Virus record (IMG/VR): IMGVR_UViG_3300025769_001070
Coordinates: 1 to 20,710 of that record
Strand: one strand, 5' to 3'
Source of the DNA: a virus
Length of the DNA stretch: 20,710 bases
Shown here piece after piece: positions 8,706 through 15,310 of this stretch. Under the pieces are notes generated by a model, which worked only from the letters and a program-made list of their open reading frames with translations, ran no database searches and was not told the DNA's origin. The first letter of the stretch is position 1, and every line of letters begins with the position of its first letter. A program made the position numbers and the translations under genes.

Positions 8706-10286
8706 TTAATAGCCAAATATACTATCTGCTACTCGCATCCCTGTTGATGGTCTTCCATGAGGATCATAATCAAATACACTAAATCGTGGTCTGGACATTA
8801 TACCGTATCTTAAAGCATCATACAAGTGATCTTCTGCTAAAGTATCAATATCTTCTGGATTCTTTTTATCTATTGGTAAAGCAGGTAACTGTGATATAGT
8901 ATTTGTACAGTTATTAAAAAATACTAATCTTGGTTCCTCTGTAAATTCATCTACCTGTAAACGTCTATGTATTTCATTTTTACCTGAAACACGTGATCCA
9001 CGAGAACGGTCTGATGGTCGCCAACGACAACCCTTCATAATCATTTGCTCTGCTAGACTAGGACCAGTGTCTCCACGTTTGTGCCAAAGACTAGAGTCAA
9101 GAACACCATAGCGTATGTTACCATCTTCTGCTTCTGCTTCTAGTACCATATCTGCTAAATCTGTAGCTAAGACTTTACTGACGTATAATTCTCTATATAC
9201 GATAAGTTGCTCATTAGGCGATACGGCAAACCAAAGCACAGCACTATAAGAACCATAACCATAGTCACATGCCCTAAACTTAACCCAGTTATTAGGGATT
9301 GGAAAAGGTTCAACAACATGTACGTTCCTATCAAACTCTGTAAAGGCTGCGCCTTCTTTAATGTCCCAATCTCCATCTAACAACTGTCTTCTTTGTTGTT
9401 CAGGCAGTGACAATAGCATTGCTTCATAGTCACCCTGTTCGGATAGATATGGATTGTCTTTCAAACGTGCAGGAATAAACTTACGTTTAAATAAAGACCT
9501 ACCTGCTTTTTCATGACCCGCTGGATAGCGAAGAACTTCACCAGTTTCAATATCCGTAGCTTCAAATGATTTATTTGGAGGAGCAGGATCAATAAACATT
9601 TTTTTAACCCAATGGTGGCCTCTACCTCCTGGGTTGGTAGTAGCTCTCATATATACAGGTAAATCGGTTGCAGTGGACCGTAGACGAGAGCGCATGTAAT
9701 TCCATGCAAATGGAGTGGGCCATTGCGTAAGTTCGTCAAAGCCTATCCAGCTAAATGCTAGACCTTGGTAACGCAGAACGTCATCTTCCTTGTCTAGGTA
9801 GGACATCCACAACCTCGCACCAGAGGGCGCAGTCCACTGCATCTTTCTTTCTGACCATTTAATTCCAGGCCATATCTTAGGGTACATTTCTTGTGATTTA
9901 AATATAAGTTCCCTAAGTTCTTCTGTTGTATGGCGAAGTAGCAATCCTGAAAAGCTAGGATGCCCCATAAAGCGTAGTGGATCAGCTAACATTGCATACG
10001 ACTTACCACCACCTGCGCTGCCGCCATATAGTACTTCTCGTTCACCTGCTGCTAGGAAATCTGTCTGGGGACCAGCATTAGGCTTAAAGATTACATTATG
10101 TGCCTGTTCAATTGGTATTTCATTTATAATTGGATCAGGCTTCGGCTGGGCTGGAGTCTTCTTCTTCGTTGTTTGCTTTGGCTCCGAGCCTTTTGGCTTC
10201 GAGTTCCTCCGCTTTGGCGACTGCCTTTTTCGCATAGTCTGCCCATCTGCGTAGGCTTCCAGCTTTGTTTTTTCTTCTTCGCTCAT
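8706..10286 (-). CDS. terL: Terminase large subunit (packaging ATPase/nuclease)
   Basis: 526 aa. Walker A is GGSAGGGKS (about 88-96), Walker B is WIGFDEL (about 180-186), and ATTNPGG (215-221) is the coupling motif. The C-terminal RNase H-like nuclease shows the expected acidic residues: D341 in ACDYGYG, D397 in GVLDSS and D490 in YDALRYG. It docks on the portal, pumps DNA into the procapsid and cuts concatemers. The first ~50 residues are Lys/Arg/Pro-rich and lie in a 152-nt overlap with the gene at 10135-10566. No good ribosome site precedes the ATG at 10286; another in-frame ATG at 10235 would shorten the protein by 17 residues. Either start leaves an overlap. Confidence 0.95.
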   Translation of the reverse strand: MSEEEKTKLEAYADGQTMRKRQSPKRRNSKPKGSEPKQTTKKKTPAQPKPDPIINEIPIEQAHNVIFKPNAGPQTDFLAAGEREVLYGGSAGGGKSYAMLADPLRFMGHPSFSGLLLRHTTEELRELIFKSQEMYPKIWPGIKWSERKMQWTAPSGARLWMSYLDKEDDVLRYQGLAFSWIGFDELTQWPTPFAWNYMRSRLRSTATDLPVYMRATTNPGGRGHHWVKKMFIDPAPPNKSFEATDIETGEVLRYPAGHEKAGRSLFKRKFIPARLKDNPYLSEQGDYEAMLLSLPEQQRRQLLDGDWDIKEGAAFTEFDRNVHVVEPFPIPNNWVKFRACDYGYGSYSAVLWFAVSPNEQLIVYRELYVSKVLATDLADMVLEAEAEDGNIRYGVLDSSLWHKRGDTGPSLAEQMIMKGCRWRPSDRSRGSRVSGKNEIHRRLQVDEFTEEPRLVFFNNCTNTISQLPALPIDKKNPEDIDTLAEDHLYDALRYGIMSRPRFSVFDYDPHGRPSTGMRVADSIFGY

Positions 10287-10566
10287 TATCTAACCGCTTC
10301 TTCAAACCTACGTGGGATATTTCCCTACCTGTATTACGAGTAAGCCAATTGGCTACCTCTCTGTAAGAGTACTGTTTTAAATATGCACTTGCCTTTTCAA
10401 GCATATCTAATTGATGCTCATTAGGTAGTAGTACGTCTGGATCGTCGGGGTCAATGTCGTACCCAAAGGGTATGGTACGGGATATACGTGGAATGGCAAT
10501 CCACTCATTGTTTTCTTTTATGTCAGTTGGTTGGGGTAACTTCCATTGCTTTAATGGTTTAGTCAT
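10135..10566 (-). CDS. HTH-like protein overlapping terL, likely DNA-packaging accessory
   Basis: 143 aa. A conserved N-terminal block includes RISRTIPFGYDIDPDDPDVL followed by LPNEHQLDMLEKA, and then a probable helix-turn-helix of about 90-110 region: YSYREVANWLTRNTGREISH-VGLKKRL, which looks like a resolvase/recombinase-type HTH. The C-terminus is Lys/Arg/Ala-rich then acidic (NNEEEDSSPAEA). Proteins of this shape lie between small and large terminase genes in other marine phages. It starts inside the end of terS (8-nt overlap) and runs 152 nt into terL. It probably binds DNA, perhaps helping site recognition for packaging. That role is inferred from context. Confidence 0.8.
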   Translation of the reverse strand: MTKPLKQWKLPQPTDIKENNEWIAIPRISRTIPFGYDIDPDDPDVLLPNEHQLDMLEKASAYLKQYSYREVANWLTRNTGREISHVGLKKRLDNERRRKNKAGSLRRWADYAKKAVAKAEELEAKRLGAKANNEEEDSSPAEA

Positions 10567-10930
10567 CTTCTTCCATTTGTTTTGGTGGCATTAACATTAC
10601 GCCACCTTTCGCTTCAACCTGCATCTTCTCAGTCTTGACTAGACCTGTACGATCTAGCAATTCTTTTGCAGCTTGCATCTTATCACGAATACCTAGTTCA
10701 GTTGGATCATACAAAGCACCTACCATAGCCATTGCAGCTTTGGGTGCGTTGCGTGACATAAACAACTGTGTGGCATCAATGATCTCTTCTTTTAAGCTGG
10801 TAACAACTTGCGTTGTAGAAGTTGTATCTGAATAGCCAGCTAATTTCTTAGCCGTGAGAACATCACCACCTGCTTCATCAAACAGGACTGCCAAAAACTT
10901 TTGTTGTTGTTCTGTTAATTGTCTAGCCAT
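10559..10930 (-). CDS. terS: Terminase small subunit-like protein
   Basis: 123 aa. It opens MARQLTEQQQKFLAVLFDEA then GGDVLTAKKLAGYSDTTSTT, which fits the N-terminal HTH of small terminase proteins (helix, then K-L-A-G-Y-S recognition part). The middle (MSRNAPKAAMAMVGALYDP) and KMQAAKELLDRTGLVKTEK are typical oligomerisation and C-terminal elements of this type, ending in an acidic tail. It would recognise the pac/cos site and regulate TerL. It starts immediately after the endolysin gene ends and overlaps the next gene by 8 nt; the ribosome site is weak, so translation is probably coupled. Confidence 0.85.
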   Translation of the reverse strand: MARQLTEQQQKFLAVLFDEAGGDVLTAKKLAGYSDTTSTTQVVTSLKEEIIDATQLFMSRNAPKAAMAMVGALYDPTELGIRDKMQAAKELLDRTGLVKTEKMQVEAKGGVMLMPPKQMEEDD

Positions 10931-10931
10931 A

Positions 10932-11384
10932 TTATATCATTTCAAAATGTGGAGCATCAATAAATGGCCTACGTCCTTGTGATCTACGTAGGTCAATATA
11001 CGCATTCATTGCATCTTCTGCAGTTCCTGAATATGTTCTGATGTCTCCTTCAGACCATGCAGCACCCCATTTGATGGCGCATGTATTACGTCTGGCTGCT
11101 TCTGCCATTGCATCACAAATGTCATCATAGACATTTAGTTCCCAGGAAATATCTGAACCAAAATAAGCTACCAAGTCTACTGCACGTCCTTCTAGGTGTT
11201 TAGATTTCATAGTTTGTGATCGGCCTGACTCGTATAGTTTCTTTTGTTCTTCCAGTGTTCGTAATCCATACGTTACACCAAAGTCTACTTTAGTTATTTC
11301 AATAGCGTCTTTTACAACTTGAACCAATTGCTCATTCACACCTTCTAACTTATGCAAACTTCTTTCACTAAGTTTAAATGTCAT
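10932..11384 (-). CDS. Endolysin, M15-type L-Ala-D-Glu peptidase
   Basis: 150 aa. The zinc-site motif SKHLEGRAVD gives H63 and D70, and the C-terminal DAPHFEM gives H146, the three metal ligands of the VanY/peptidase M15 fold (M15C type, as in phage T5 endolysin). GVTYGLRTLEEQKKLYESG is the usual conserved substrate-side block before the zinc motif. It would cut the peptide cross-bridge stem of peptidoglycan at the end of infection. No signal peptide is visible, so release should depend on a holin; the holin-like gene lies 0.7 kb upstream in the same operon. Its start overlaps the previous gene's stop by 4 nt (ATGA). Confidence 0.92.
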   Translation of the reverse strand: MTFKLSERSLHKLEGVNEQLVQVVKDAIEITKVDFGVTYGLRTLEEQKKLYESGRSQTMKSKHLEGRAVDLVAYFGSDISWELNVYDDICDAMAEAARRNTCAIKWGAAWSEGDIRTYSGTAEDAMNAYIDLRRSQGRRPFIDAPHFEMI

Positions 11385-11758
11385 TGTTTTTTCCTGTTAT
11401 CTTTTTTGTACTGGTCTGGGGATTTAGTGGTTAAAGGTTTAAACTGGGGGTTTTTTATTTCTTTACCTCTATAATCTACATACTTTCCATTAGCATAAAA
11501 AGCCATGTTTTTTAATTCTTCCGTTTCCTTAATTAACGACTCCAGTCTTTTTTTCTTAGCTTGAAGTTCTGCAACTTTAGGTTTGCCTTGCAAGACTCTA
11601 AGACCCCTTTTTCCTGCAGCCACAATATTTGAAATACCTTCTATAAGCGCTTCGGGGTGAGATTTAGCAGTGTAGCTATAGTTAGGAATAGATTTAAGTT
11701 CCTTGTTTAATTTAGATAACTGACGTTTTGCTACGGTAGTACCTCTAATCCTATTCAT
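11381..11758 (-). CDS. Basic hypothetical protein in lysis cassette
   Basis: 125 aa, very Lys-rich. A central amphipathic helix (AELQAKKKRLESLIKETEEL) is likely coiled-coil, and the C-terminus is Lys/Gln-rich (SPDQYKKDNRKKQ). No signal peptide or membrane segment is evident. It overlaps both neighbours by 4 nt (ATGA), so it is part of a coupled translation chain with the spanin-like and endolysin genes. I do not recognise the family. An accessory role in lysis or a DNA-binding role are both possible from composition. Confidence 0.75.
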   Translation of the reverse strand: MNRIRGTTVAKRQLSKLNKELKSIPNYSYTAKSHPEALIEGISNIVAAGKRGLRVLQGKPKVAELQAKKKRLESLIKETEELKNMAFYANGKYVDYRGKEIKNPQFKPLTTKSPDQYKKDNRKKQ

Positions 11759-12117
11759 TTTATTTCTTTCCTTTTAAACGGTAAGGCTACTAAATTATAT
11801 AGTCCTTGACCTATTTGTGTGGGAGTAGGTAACAACCATCCTAGTATTAATAACAGCATTACCCATATTGGAATGTTAGTATTTTTGATTGTTAGCTTAT
11901 CTATAGACTCAGCTTCAACTTCTTTAGTTTCGGTTACTATGTCTCTGCCAGCTTCTTGTGTAGTTTGTTGCGCTACAACCTGCTGAGTATTTTCCTTACC
12001 TACCTGCGCATTAGAGTTTACTGTTGGTCCACCACCACCGCCAAAGAAAGGCAGACTCGTTAATCCACAGCTAGATAATAATAGGATTAGGCATAGACTA
12101 CTTAGATGGCGGTACAT
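11755..12117 (-). CDS. Lipoprotein with C-terminal TM: candidate unimolecular spanin
   Basis: 120 aa from the ATG at 12117 (an in-frame TTG at 12147 would put extra residues before the signal peptide). MYRHLSSLCLILLLSSC is a lipoprotein signal with lipobox LSSC and acylated Cys17. A Gly run and a Gln/Thr/Glu-rich periplasmic linker follow (about 18-80), then one hydrophobic segment (82-97, IPIWVMLLLILGWLLP) and a basic tail (PFKRKEIK). An outer-membrane lipid anchor plus an inner-membrane helix in one chain is the layout of unimolecular spanins such as T1 gp11, which fuse the two membranes at lysis. Neighbouring holin-like and endolysin genes support this. It overlaps the holin-like gene by 20 nt. 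Confidence 0.75.
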   Translation of the reverse strand: MYRHLSSLCLILLLSSCGLTSLPFFGGGGGPTVNSNAQVGKENTQQVVAQQTTQEAGRDIVTETKEVEAESIDKLTIKNTNIPIWVMLLLILGWLLPTPTQIGQGLYNLVALPFKRKEIK

Positions 12118-12418
12118 TATTCTTAGCACCCATACTAGTAAACCCAAAGTATGCAGCAGTTACGCCAGATACAGCGACAACATATACTGCAGCAATATCA
12201 GTTAAAAGATTAGCAGCTTCAGATAATCCCATGAATGAAGCAAGTACAATAAGTAATGGATATGCTAACATACCTGACAAAGCAAACCAAGTCATTTTTA
12301 ACTGAGCATCACGTTTGTGGTCTTCATCTTCCATGCGACGACGACGATCTTCTAGCATGATCTCACGCTCATCTAAATCTAGTTTACCATTGCCGTTTAG
12401 ATCGTATTCATCTACCAT
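12098..12418 (-). CDS. Holin-like two-TM protein with N-terminal EF-hand loop
   Basis: 106 aa, AGGAAAA before the ATG. Residues 6-17 (DLNGNGKLDLDE) are a textbook EF-hand calcium loop. A highly charged helix follows (EDRRRRMEDEDHKRD), then two hydrophobic segments at about 43-66 and 71-96. Small size, two membrane helices and location in the lysis cassette suggest a holin or related inner-membrane lysis protein. Proteins with this layout occur in other marine phages. What the calcium loop does is unknown; it could sense ion change at membrane collapse, or be structural. Confidence 0.75.
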   Translation of the reverse strand: MVDEYDLNGNGKLDLDEREIMLEDRRRRMEDEDHKRDAQLKMTWFALSGMLAYPLLIVLASFMGLSEAANLLTDIAAVYVVAVSGVTAAYFGFTSMGAKNNVPPSK

Positions 12419-12429
12419 TAAATTTTTTC

Positions 12430-12651
12430 CTATGCAACTACAAAGTCTACATTGCGCCCTTGCTTTGGATAAAGTTTGTTTGCATTATGTGGGTGATAGG
12501 CGTATATATCTTCGTATCTATATTTATCTGCTTTATTATAAACTGCTGTTTTAGAAGTTTCAACTATTTCTTTTTTATTTGTAGGAGTTACTTTGTCAAA
12601 AGGCATTTGGGGTAATGGCATGTAATCCAATAAACCTGTGCTGATATACAT
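12430..12651 (-). CDS. Hypothetical protein
   Basis: 73 aa, with AGAAGGA 8 nt before the ATG, so translation is plausible. The sequence is Tyr/Lys/Asn-rich with a Pro-rich N-terminus (MYISTGLLDYMPLPQMPFDK) and YRYEDIYAYHPHNANKLYPK in the middle. There is no membrane segment or known motif. The start lies 3 nt after the end of the previous gene, and the stop is 11 nt before the holin-like gene. Small linker-like or virion-associated phage proteins often look like this; function unknown. Confidence 0.65.
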   Translation of the reverse strand: MYISTGLLDYMPLPQMPFDKVTPTNKKEIVETSKTAVYNKADKYRYEDIYAYHPHNANKLYPKQGRNVDFVVA

Positions 12652-12654
12652 CAG

Positions 12655-12912
12655 TTACGTCCTTCTGTATTTCGCAGCCGTTTTAGCTGCCGCTTTAGGC
12701 TGTTTAGAAAACTGTTTACCCGCTGCTGTATCTTTTCTTTTCTTTGCAGTACTAGCTGCATATTGAGAAGAAGACATAGCGTTAAGTGCTGCTTTAGGGA
12801 GATAACGCTCTCCCGTAGCATTTGGCCCTTGTGTTGATGGTTTGCCACTTTTAGTTCCCCATTCTTGCCGAGTCCATTTATTGAGACTTTTTTGTGGTGC
12901 TTTAAGGCTCAT
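12655..12912 (-). CDS. Small basic conserved phage protein (DUF5872-like)
   Basis: 85 aa, Lys/Ala/Ser-rich and basic. The pattern SLNKWTRQEWGTKSGKPSTQ, then GERYLPKAALNAMSSSQYAA and a tail KQPKAAAKTAAKYR, matches a small protein family found in many marine phages and some bacteria that I remember as DUF5872; the name is from memory. The tail resembles histone-like or DNA-binding basic tails. It overlaps its upstream neighbour by 4 nt (ATGA). Probably DNA- or RNA-associated; no experimental role known to me. Confidence 0.75.
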   Translation of the reverse strand: MSLKAPQKSLNKWTRQEWGTKSGKPSTQGPNATGERYLPKAALNAMSSSQYAASTAKKRKDTAAGKQFSKQPKAAAKTAAKYRRT

Positions 12913-13118
12913 GTTTTATATCCACCACCTGCAGCTTTATACTCCTTGGCAAGTAGCTGGGCTTTACGTGCACTCCACTGCCCAGCTTTTCCACCTCTTG
13001 TACCCGCTTTAATCTTTTTAAAAAGACGTTCACGCAATGCTGGCTTTGTGTAGTTTCCAGCCGAATTTACGGTACTCTTCTTCTTTTTGGGCTTTGGGGA
13101 TTTCCGTGGTGCTCTCAT
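12909..13118 (-). CDS. Very basic small phage protein
   Basis: 69 aa with a run of Lys/Pro/Arg at the N-terminus (RAPRKSPKPKKKKS), followed by YTKPALRERLFKKIKAGTRG and QWSARKAQLLAKEYKAAGGG. The second part (a K-P-x-L-R-x-R-x-x-x-x-I-K-A-G-x-x-G-G motif plus W-S-A-R-K-A-Q) recurs in marine phage and cyanobacterial proteins of unknown function, often encoded next to the DUF5872-like gene as here. It shares 89 nt with the DUF1127 gene in another frame, and 4 nt with the next gene. Likely nucleic-acid binding by charge. Confidence 0.75.
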   Translation of the reverse strand: MRAPRKSPKPKKKKSTVNSAGNYTKPALRERLFKKIKAGTRGGKAGQWSARKAQLLAKEYKAAGGGYKT

Positions 13119-13275
13119 CGTATACTACTCTTCGAATGTCTCCACGCCCAATACCAATGTCATTCAATTCACGATCTGTCATTGCAGATAGTTGCATCAT
13201 AGCAATACGACGATTCGCTTCAGCTTGACGTGCTTCAATAAATTTAATAAATAGTTTCTTAAACCATTCTTTCAT
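13030..13275 (-). CDS. DUF1127-domain protein (host-like small protein)
   Basis: 81 aa, with TAGGAGAAAG before the ATG. After an amphipathic basic helix (KEWFKKLFIKFIEARQAEA) comes ALS-like QLSAMTDRELNDIGIGRGDI at about residues 28-47, the signature of DUF1127 (YjiS-like) proteins, which are common in alpha- and gammaproteobacteria and have been linked to RNA binding and phosphate or small-RNA physiology. The phage copy has an extra charged C-terminal tail encoded in the 89-nt overlap with the next gene. It may have been captured from the host. It is the first gene after the promoter-like site at 13326-13334. Confidence 0.85.
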   Translation of the reverse strand: MKEWFKKLFIKFIEARQAEANRRIAMMQLSAMTDRELNDIGIGRGDIRRVVYDESTTEIPKAQKEEEYRKFGWKLHKASIA

Positions 13276-13299
13276 TTTAACTTTCTCCTATATGTTAAC

Positions 13300-13334
13300 G
13301 CTACACTATTGTAGCTATGGAGATAGTTATATCA
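13300..13334 (-). promoter_or_regulatory. Extended -10 promoter with immediate leader hairpin
   Basis: On the minus strand TGATATAAC (13334-13326) is an extended -10 box, though no clear -35 is seen. Start of transcription would fall near 13319, right before the perfect 6-bp dyad GCTACA-CTAT-TGTAGC (13315-13300). The pair lies upstream of the DUF1127 gene. A second TATAAT at 13353-13348 is an alternative. Evidence is by eye only. Confidence 0.5.
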
Positions 13335-13381
13335 TATTTACTTACCTATTATAACGGACAATACTGCAATACCGCTATGCA

Positions 13382-13798
13382 TTAAGTAACATTTGTAAAT
13401 GTTTCAGTTACAGTTAAAATAGTATCAATGTGTGCAGCAGTAGCAGGGGTTACTTGTAACTTATCGCCTGACTGTAATACAAGGTCCATATCTGAAAAAG
13501 TAATGTACTCACCTGCACCTAAGTTTTTACCTTCTAAGTAATGTGATGTGTAGCCAGTAGTTAACCATGTAGAATAGTTAGAGTTTGATTTATCCGACAA
13601 AGCAGAGTCAATATTTGCAGGAGCTATAAACCATTCAATAGTAATACTAGTGTTGCCTGTAGTATTATGAATATGCAAATACGTAATTTCTGCAATACAG
13701 TTAGCAGGGCATATATACACATCTTCTGTAGATGTACCTGTATTGTGACCAAACAACGACTTACTGCGTGAAGGTCTACCCTGCTTAACTACAGACAT
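13382..13798 (-). CDS. Beta-rich minor virion protein
   Basis: 138 aa. The middle is beta-type sequence: EDVYICPANCIAEITYLHIH, then SITIEWFIAPANI, then LGAGEYITFSDMDLVLQSGD and KLQVTP. The order CPANC...a-E-I-T-x-I/L-H-I, then a glycine-bearing E-Y-I-x-F turn and L-x-x-G-D-K-L is a pattern in phage minor structural or tail-associated proteins. Start ATG lies directly after the previous stop (TAAATG). It is the last gene before the 106-nt gap at 13276-13381. Which part of the particle it joins is unknown. Confidence 0.75.
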   Translation of the reverse strand: MSVVKQGRPSRSKSLFGHNTGTSTEDVYICPANCIAEITYLHIHNTTGNTSITIEWFIAPANIDSALSDKSNSNYSTWLTTGYTSHYLEGKNLGAGEYITFSDMDLVLQSGDKLQVTPATAAHIDTILTVTETFTNVT

Positions 13799-14092
13799 TT
13801 ACTTTGCGTCCTTCTTTTTTCTACGAGTAACTTTTCTTATAATTTTAGTAGTCCATGCTTCGTTCTCTGGAGTAGAAGGATCATCTTTAATATAATGTCC
13901 TTTATCGTTACGAGCACGGACCTTTTCAACTTTACCTAGTATATTCTGAATCTCAGGAACCTCTGTAATATAGTTACCGTCAGCATCTACAGTAAGGACC
14001 ATCTCTTTAGTGTTCATGTCCATTACAGCATTGCCTTTATCCAAGACCATATATCCTAGCTTAGTAATTTCGTTCATCTGTTCTGGTGTCAT
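13799..14092 (-). CDS. Hypothetical protein with Lys/Arg tail
   Basis: 97 aa. The N-terminus (MTPEQMNEITKLGYMVLDKG) is mildly helical; the centre has a beta-type segment with TVDADGNYITEVPEIQN, and the C-terminus ends with a strongly basic tail (IIRKVTRRKKKDAK). No membrane segment or catalytic motif. It starts 1 nt after the previous stop, with a weak AGG site, so coupling is likely. The order and sizes of these neighbours suggest a block of minor virion proteins. Function not recognised. Confidence 0.7.
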   Translation of the reverse strand: MTPEQMNEITKLGYMVLDKGNAVMDMNTKEMVLTVDADGNYITEVPEIQNILGKVEKVRARNDKGHYIKDDPSTPENEAWTTKIIRKVTRRKKKDAK

Positions 14093-14093
14093 A

Positions 14094-14309
14094 TTATTTA
14101 CCTGCGTTCTGACATTTTTTTAAAGAGCTACAGTTTGATGGAGTAGGGCATCCTTTACAAGGTTTAAATGTAGCTACACCCCCTGCTTTATACTGGTTGT
14201 ATCCTTGAGCGTATGCAGCTTGCCCCTGTTTAACTGCATCTATTCGACGCTTATAAACTTTACCTGACTTACCCCAACGATAGCCACCTTCTACCTTTTC
14301 TACTGGCAT
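14094..14309 (-). CDS. Small basic protein with Cys-rich C-terminus
   Basis: 71 aa. The first half, EGGYRWGKSGKVYKRRIDAV followed by QGQAAYAQGY, matches a frequent small phage motif (GGYRWG-KSGKVY ... A-x-x-Q-G-x-A-x-x-A-x-G-Y). The C-terminal CKGCPTPSNCSSLKKC has four cysteines in short spacing and could bind a metal. The ATG shares one base with the upstream stop (TAATG), so it is coupled. Biological role unknown. Confidence 0.75.
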   Translation of the reverse strand: MPVEKVEGGYRWGKSGKVYKRRIDAVKQGQAAYAQGYNQYKAGGVATFKPCKGCPTPSNCSSLKKCQNAGK

Positions 14310-14503
14310 TATATTGATGTTCCTGTTTTTATGTTAAAACAATAGGGTATTGCATAAACTCCCCTATCTAAAAATCCTTTCTGTACAACTACTACTTCGT
14401 CCATACATTCAGATTCACTTTCAAATACTTTCTGCGTATTCGCAATAACATTACAAGAAAGTGCGGATGGGTTAGAACATGCCAGAATCATAGCGAGCCA
14501 CAT
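14309..14503 (-). CDS. Small secreted or membrane-linked Cys protein
   Basis: 64 aa from the ATG at 14503. An in-frame TTG at 14521 exists but lies in the ribosome site (GGGAAG). The N-terminus MWLAMILACSNPSALSC looks like a short signal peptide with possible lipobox ALSC; spaced cysteines follow (SECMDE, PYCFNI) and could pair as a disulfide. A secreted or periplasmic small protein is likely, perhaps exported to affect the host envelope. Family unknown. Confidence 0.65.
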   Translation of the reverse strand: MWLAMILACSNPSALSCNVIANTQKVFESESECMDEVVVVQKGFLDRGVYAIPYCFNIKTGTSI

Positions 14504-14539
14504 AGTACTACTACTTCCCAAACGCTTTTAAAGATGCCA

Positions 14540-15019
14540 TTACTTTATACCTTGTGTTCCTGCTACAGATGCACCACAGTTTGCGTAGCCGCCTTTATTG
14601 TACTTTTTCATCATACCACCCTTAGCACGGCGTGGTTTAGCTTTAGCTTCTTGTGCTTTAATAGTTGCTTGTAATTCTTCTTTAGTCATATCTGACAGAC
14701 GTTTAGCAGGACGTTCCTTTTCAGCCATAGGGTCTTTAGAGGGATCATATCCTTTAAACTTTTTCTTATCAGATGCTTTCTGAGCAAGTGAACGTCCCGC
14801 TGTAGATGCCTCTGAACTTATCTCGGCCCGAACATCTCGAAGCTGCGATTTAAGATTTGCTAGCTCTTCTTTTTGTTTGGCTGTAAGGTTTTTAGCCGCA
14901 GCCATTTTACGAATTTTATTTTCTAGTTTTGTTTTCACTGCAGTAAGGCTACGAGCAGTCGCTGTGGTTGCTTTACCTGTAATACTCGAAACCTGTCCAG
15001 TAAGATTATATCTACCCAT
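14540..15019 (-). CDS. Basic helical protein with GGYANCGAS tail
   Basis: 159 aa with TTAGGAGAG before the ATG. It is very rich in Ala/Lys/Ser/Thr. Residues ~45-70 (LTAKQKEELANLKSQLRDVR) form a predicted coiled-coil helix. The C-terminus RRAKGGMMKKYNKGGYANCG followed by ASV is a motif seen at the end of several unrelated-sized marine phage proteins. The repeated KGG/GGM units and tail may be a virion-targeting or assembly tag (speculative). It sits among other small basic genes and may be an internal virion or nucleoid-associated protein. Confidence 0.75.
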   Translation of the reverse strand: MGRYNLTGQVSSITGKATTATARSLTAVKTKLENKIRKMAAAKNLTAKQKEELANLKSQLRDVRAEISSEASTAGRSLAQKASDKKKFKGYDPSKDPMAEKERPAKRLSDMTKEELQATIKAQEAKAKPRRAKGGMMKKYNKGGYANCGASVAGTQGIK

Positions 15020-15034
15020 TGGTATCTCTCCTAA

Positions 15035-15310
15035 TTACCATTTAACTTTATGACTCCAATACCGAGCAGATAAAATATCTGGGCTTGAGTCTTGTGCATT
15101 ATGTCTTGCATAGTAAGATTTTTTACGTGCCTTATCTTTAGCCGATGTAGGATTCTTACCTGCTCCTTGTACGCCTTGCTGCCCAAAACGAATTAATTTA
15201 ATTGTGTCACCTTTCTTAGCTAGAACTGCGTGTGACTTCTTAGGATGTTTAGGTGTACGCTTTGGCTTGTTGTAGCCAGCAAATGTTTCACCTCTGTACG
15301 TAATACTCAT
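15035..15310 (-). CDS. Conserved small basic phage protein
   Basis: 91 aa, Lys/Arg-rich. Motifs: TYRGETFAGYNKPKRTPKHP, KSHAVLAKKGDTIKLIRFGQ, then GVQGAGKNPTSAKDKARKKS and a closing DILSARYWSHKVKW. This ordered set is a known small conserved protein in marine phages and some bacteria, with no function I can name with confidence. It shares 4 nt (ATGA) with the upstream gene and lies 15 nt before the next. The basic nature suggests nucleic-acid or virion DNA contact. Confidence 0.75.
   Translation of the reverse strand: MSITYRGETFAGYNKPKRTPKHPKKSHAVLAKKGDTIKLIRFGQQGVQGAGKNPTSAKDKARKKSYYARHNAQDSSPDILSARYWSHKVKW

Noticed and set aside
11755-12117. Rz/Rz1 overlapping spanin pair
   Set aside because: Only one frame has both a lipobox and a TM helix; no embedded second lipoprotein frame is evident.
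12118-12147. Longer start for the spanin-like gene at a TTG
   Set aside because: It would add ten residues before the lipoprotein signal; the ATG at 12117 gives a normal signal peptide.
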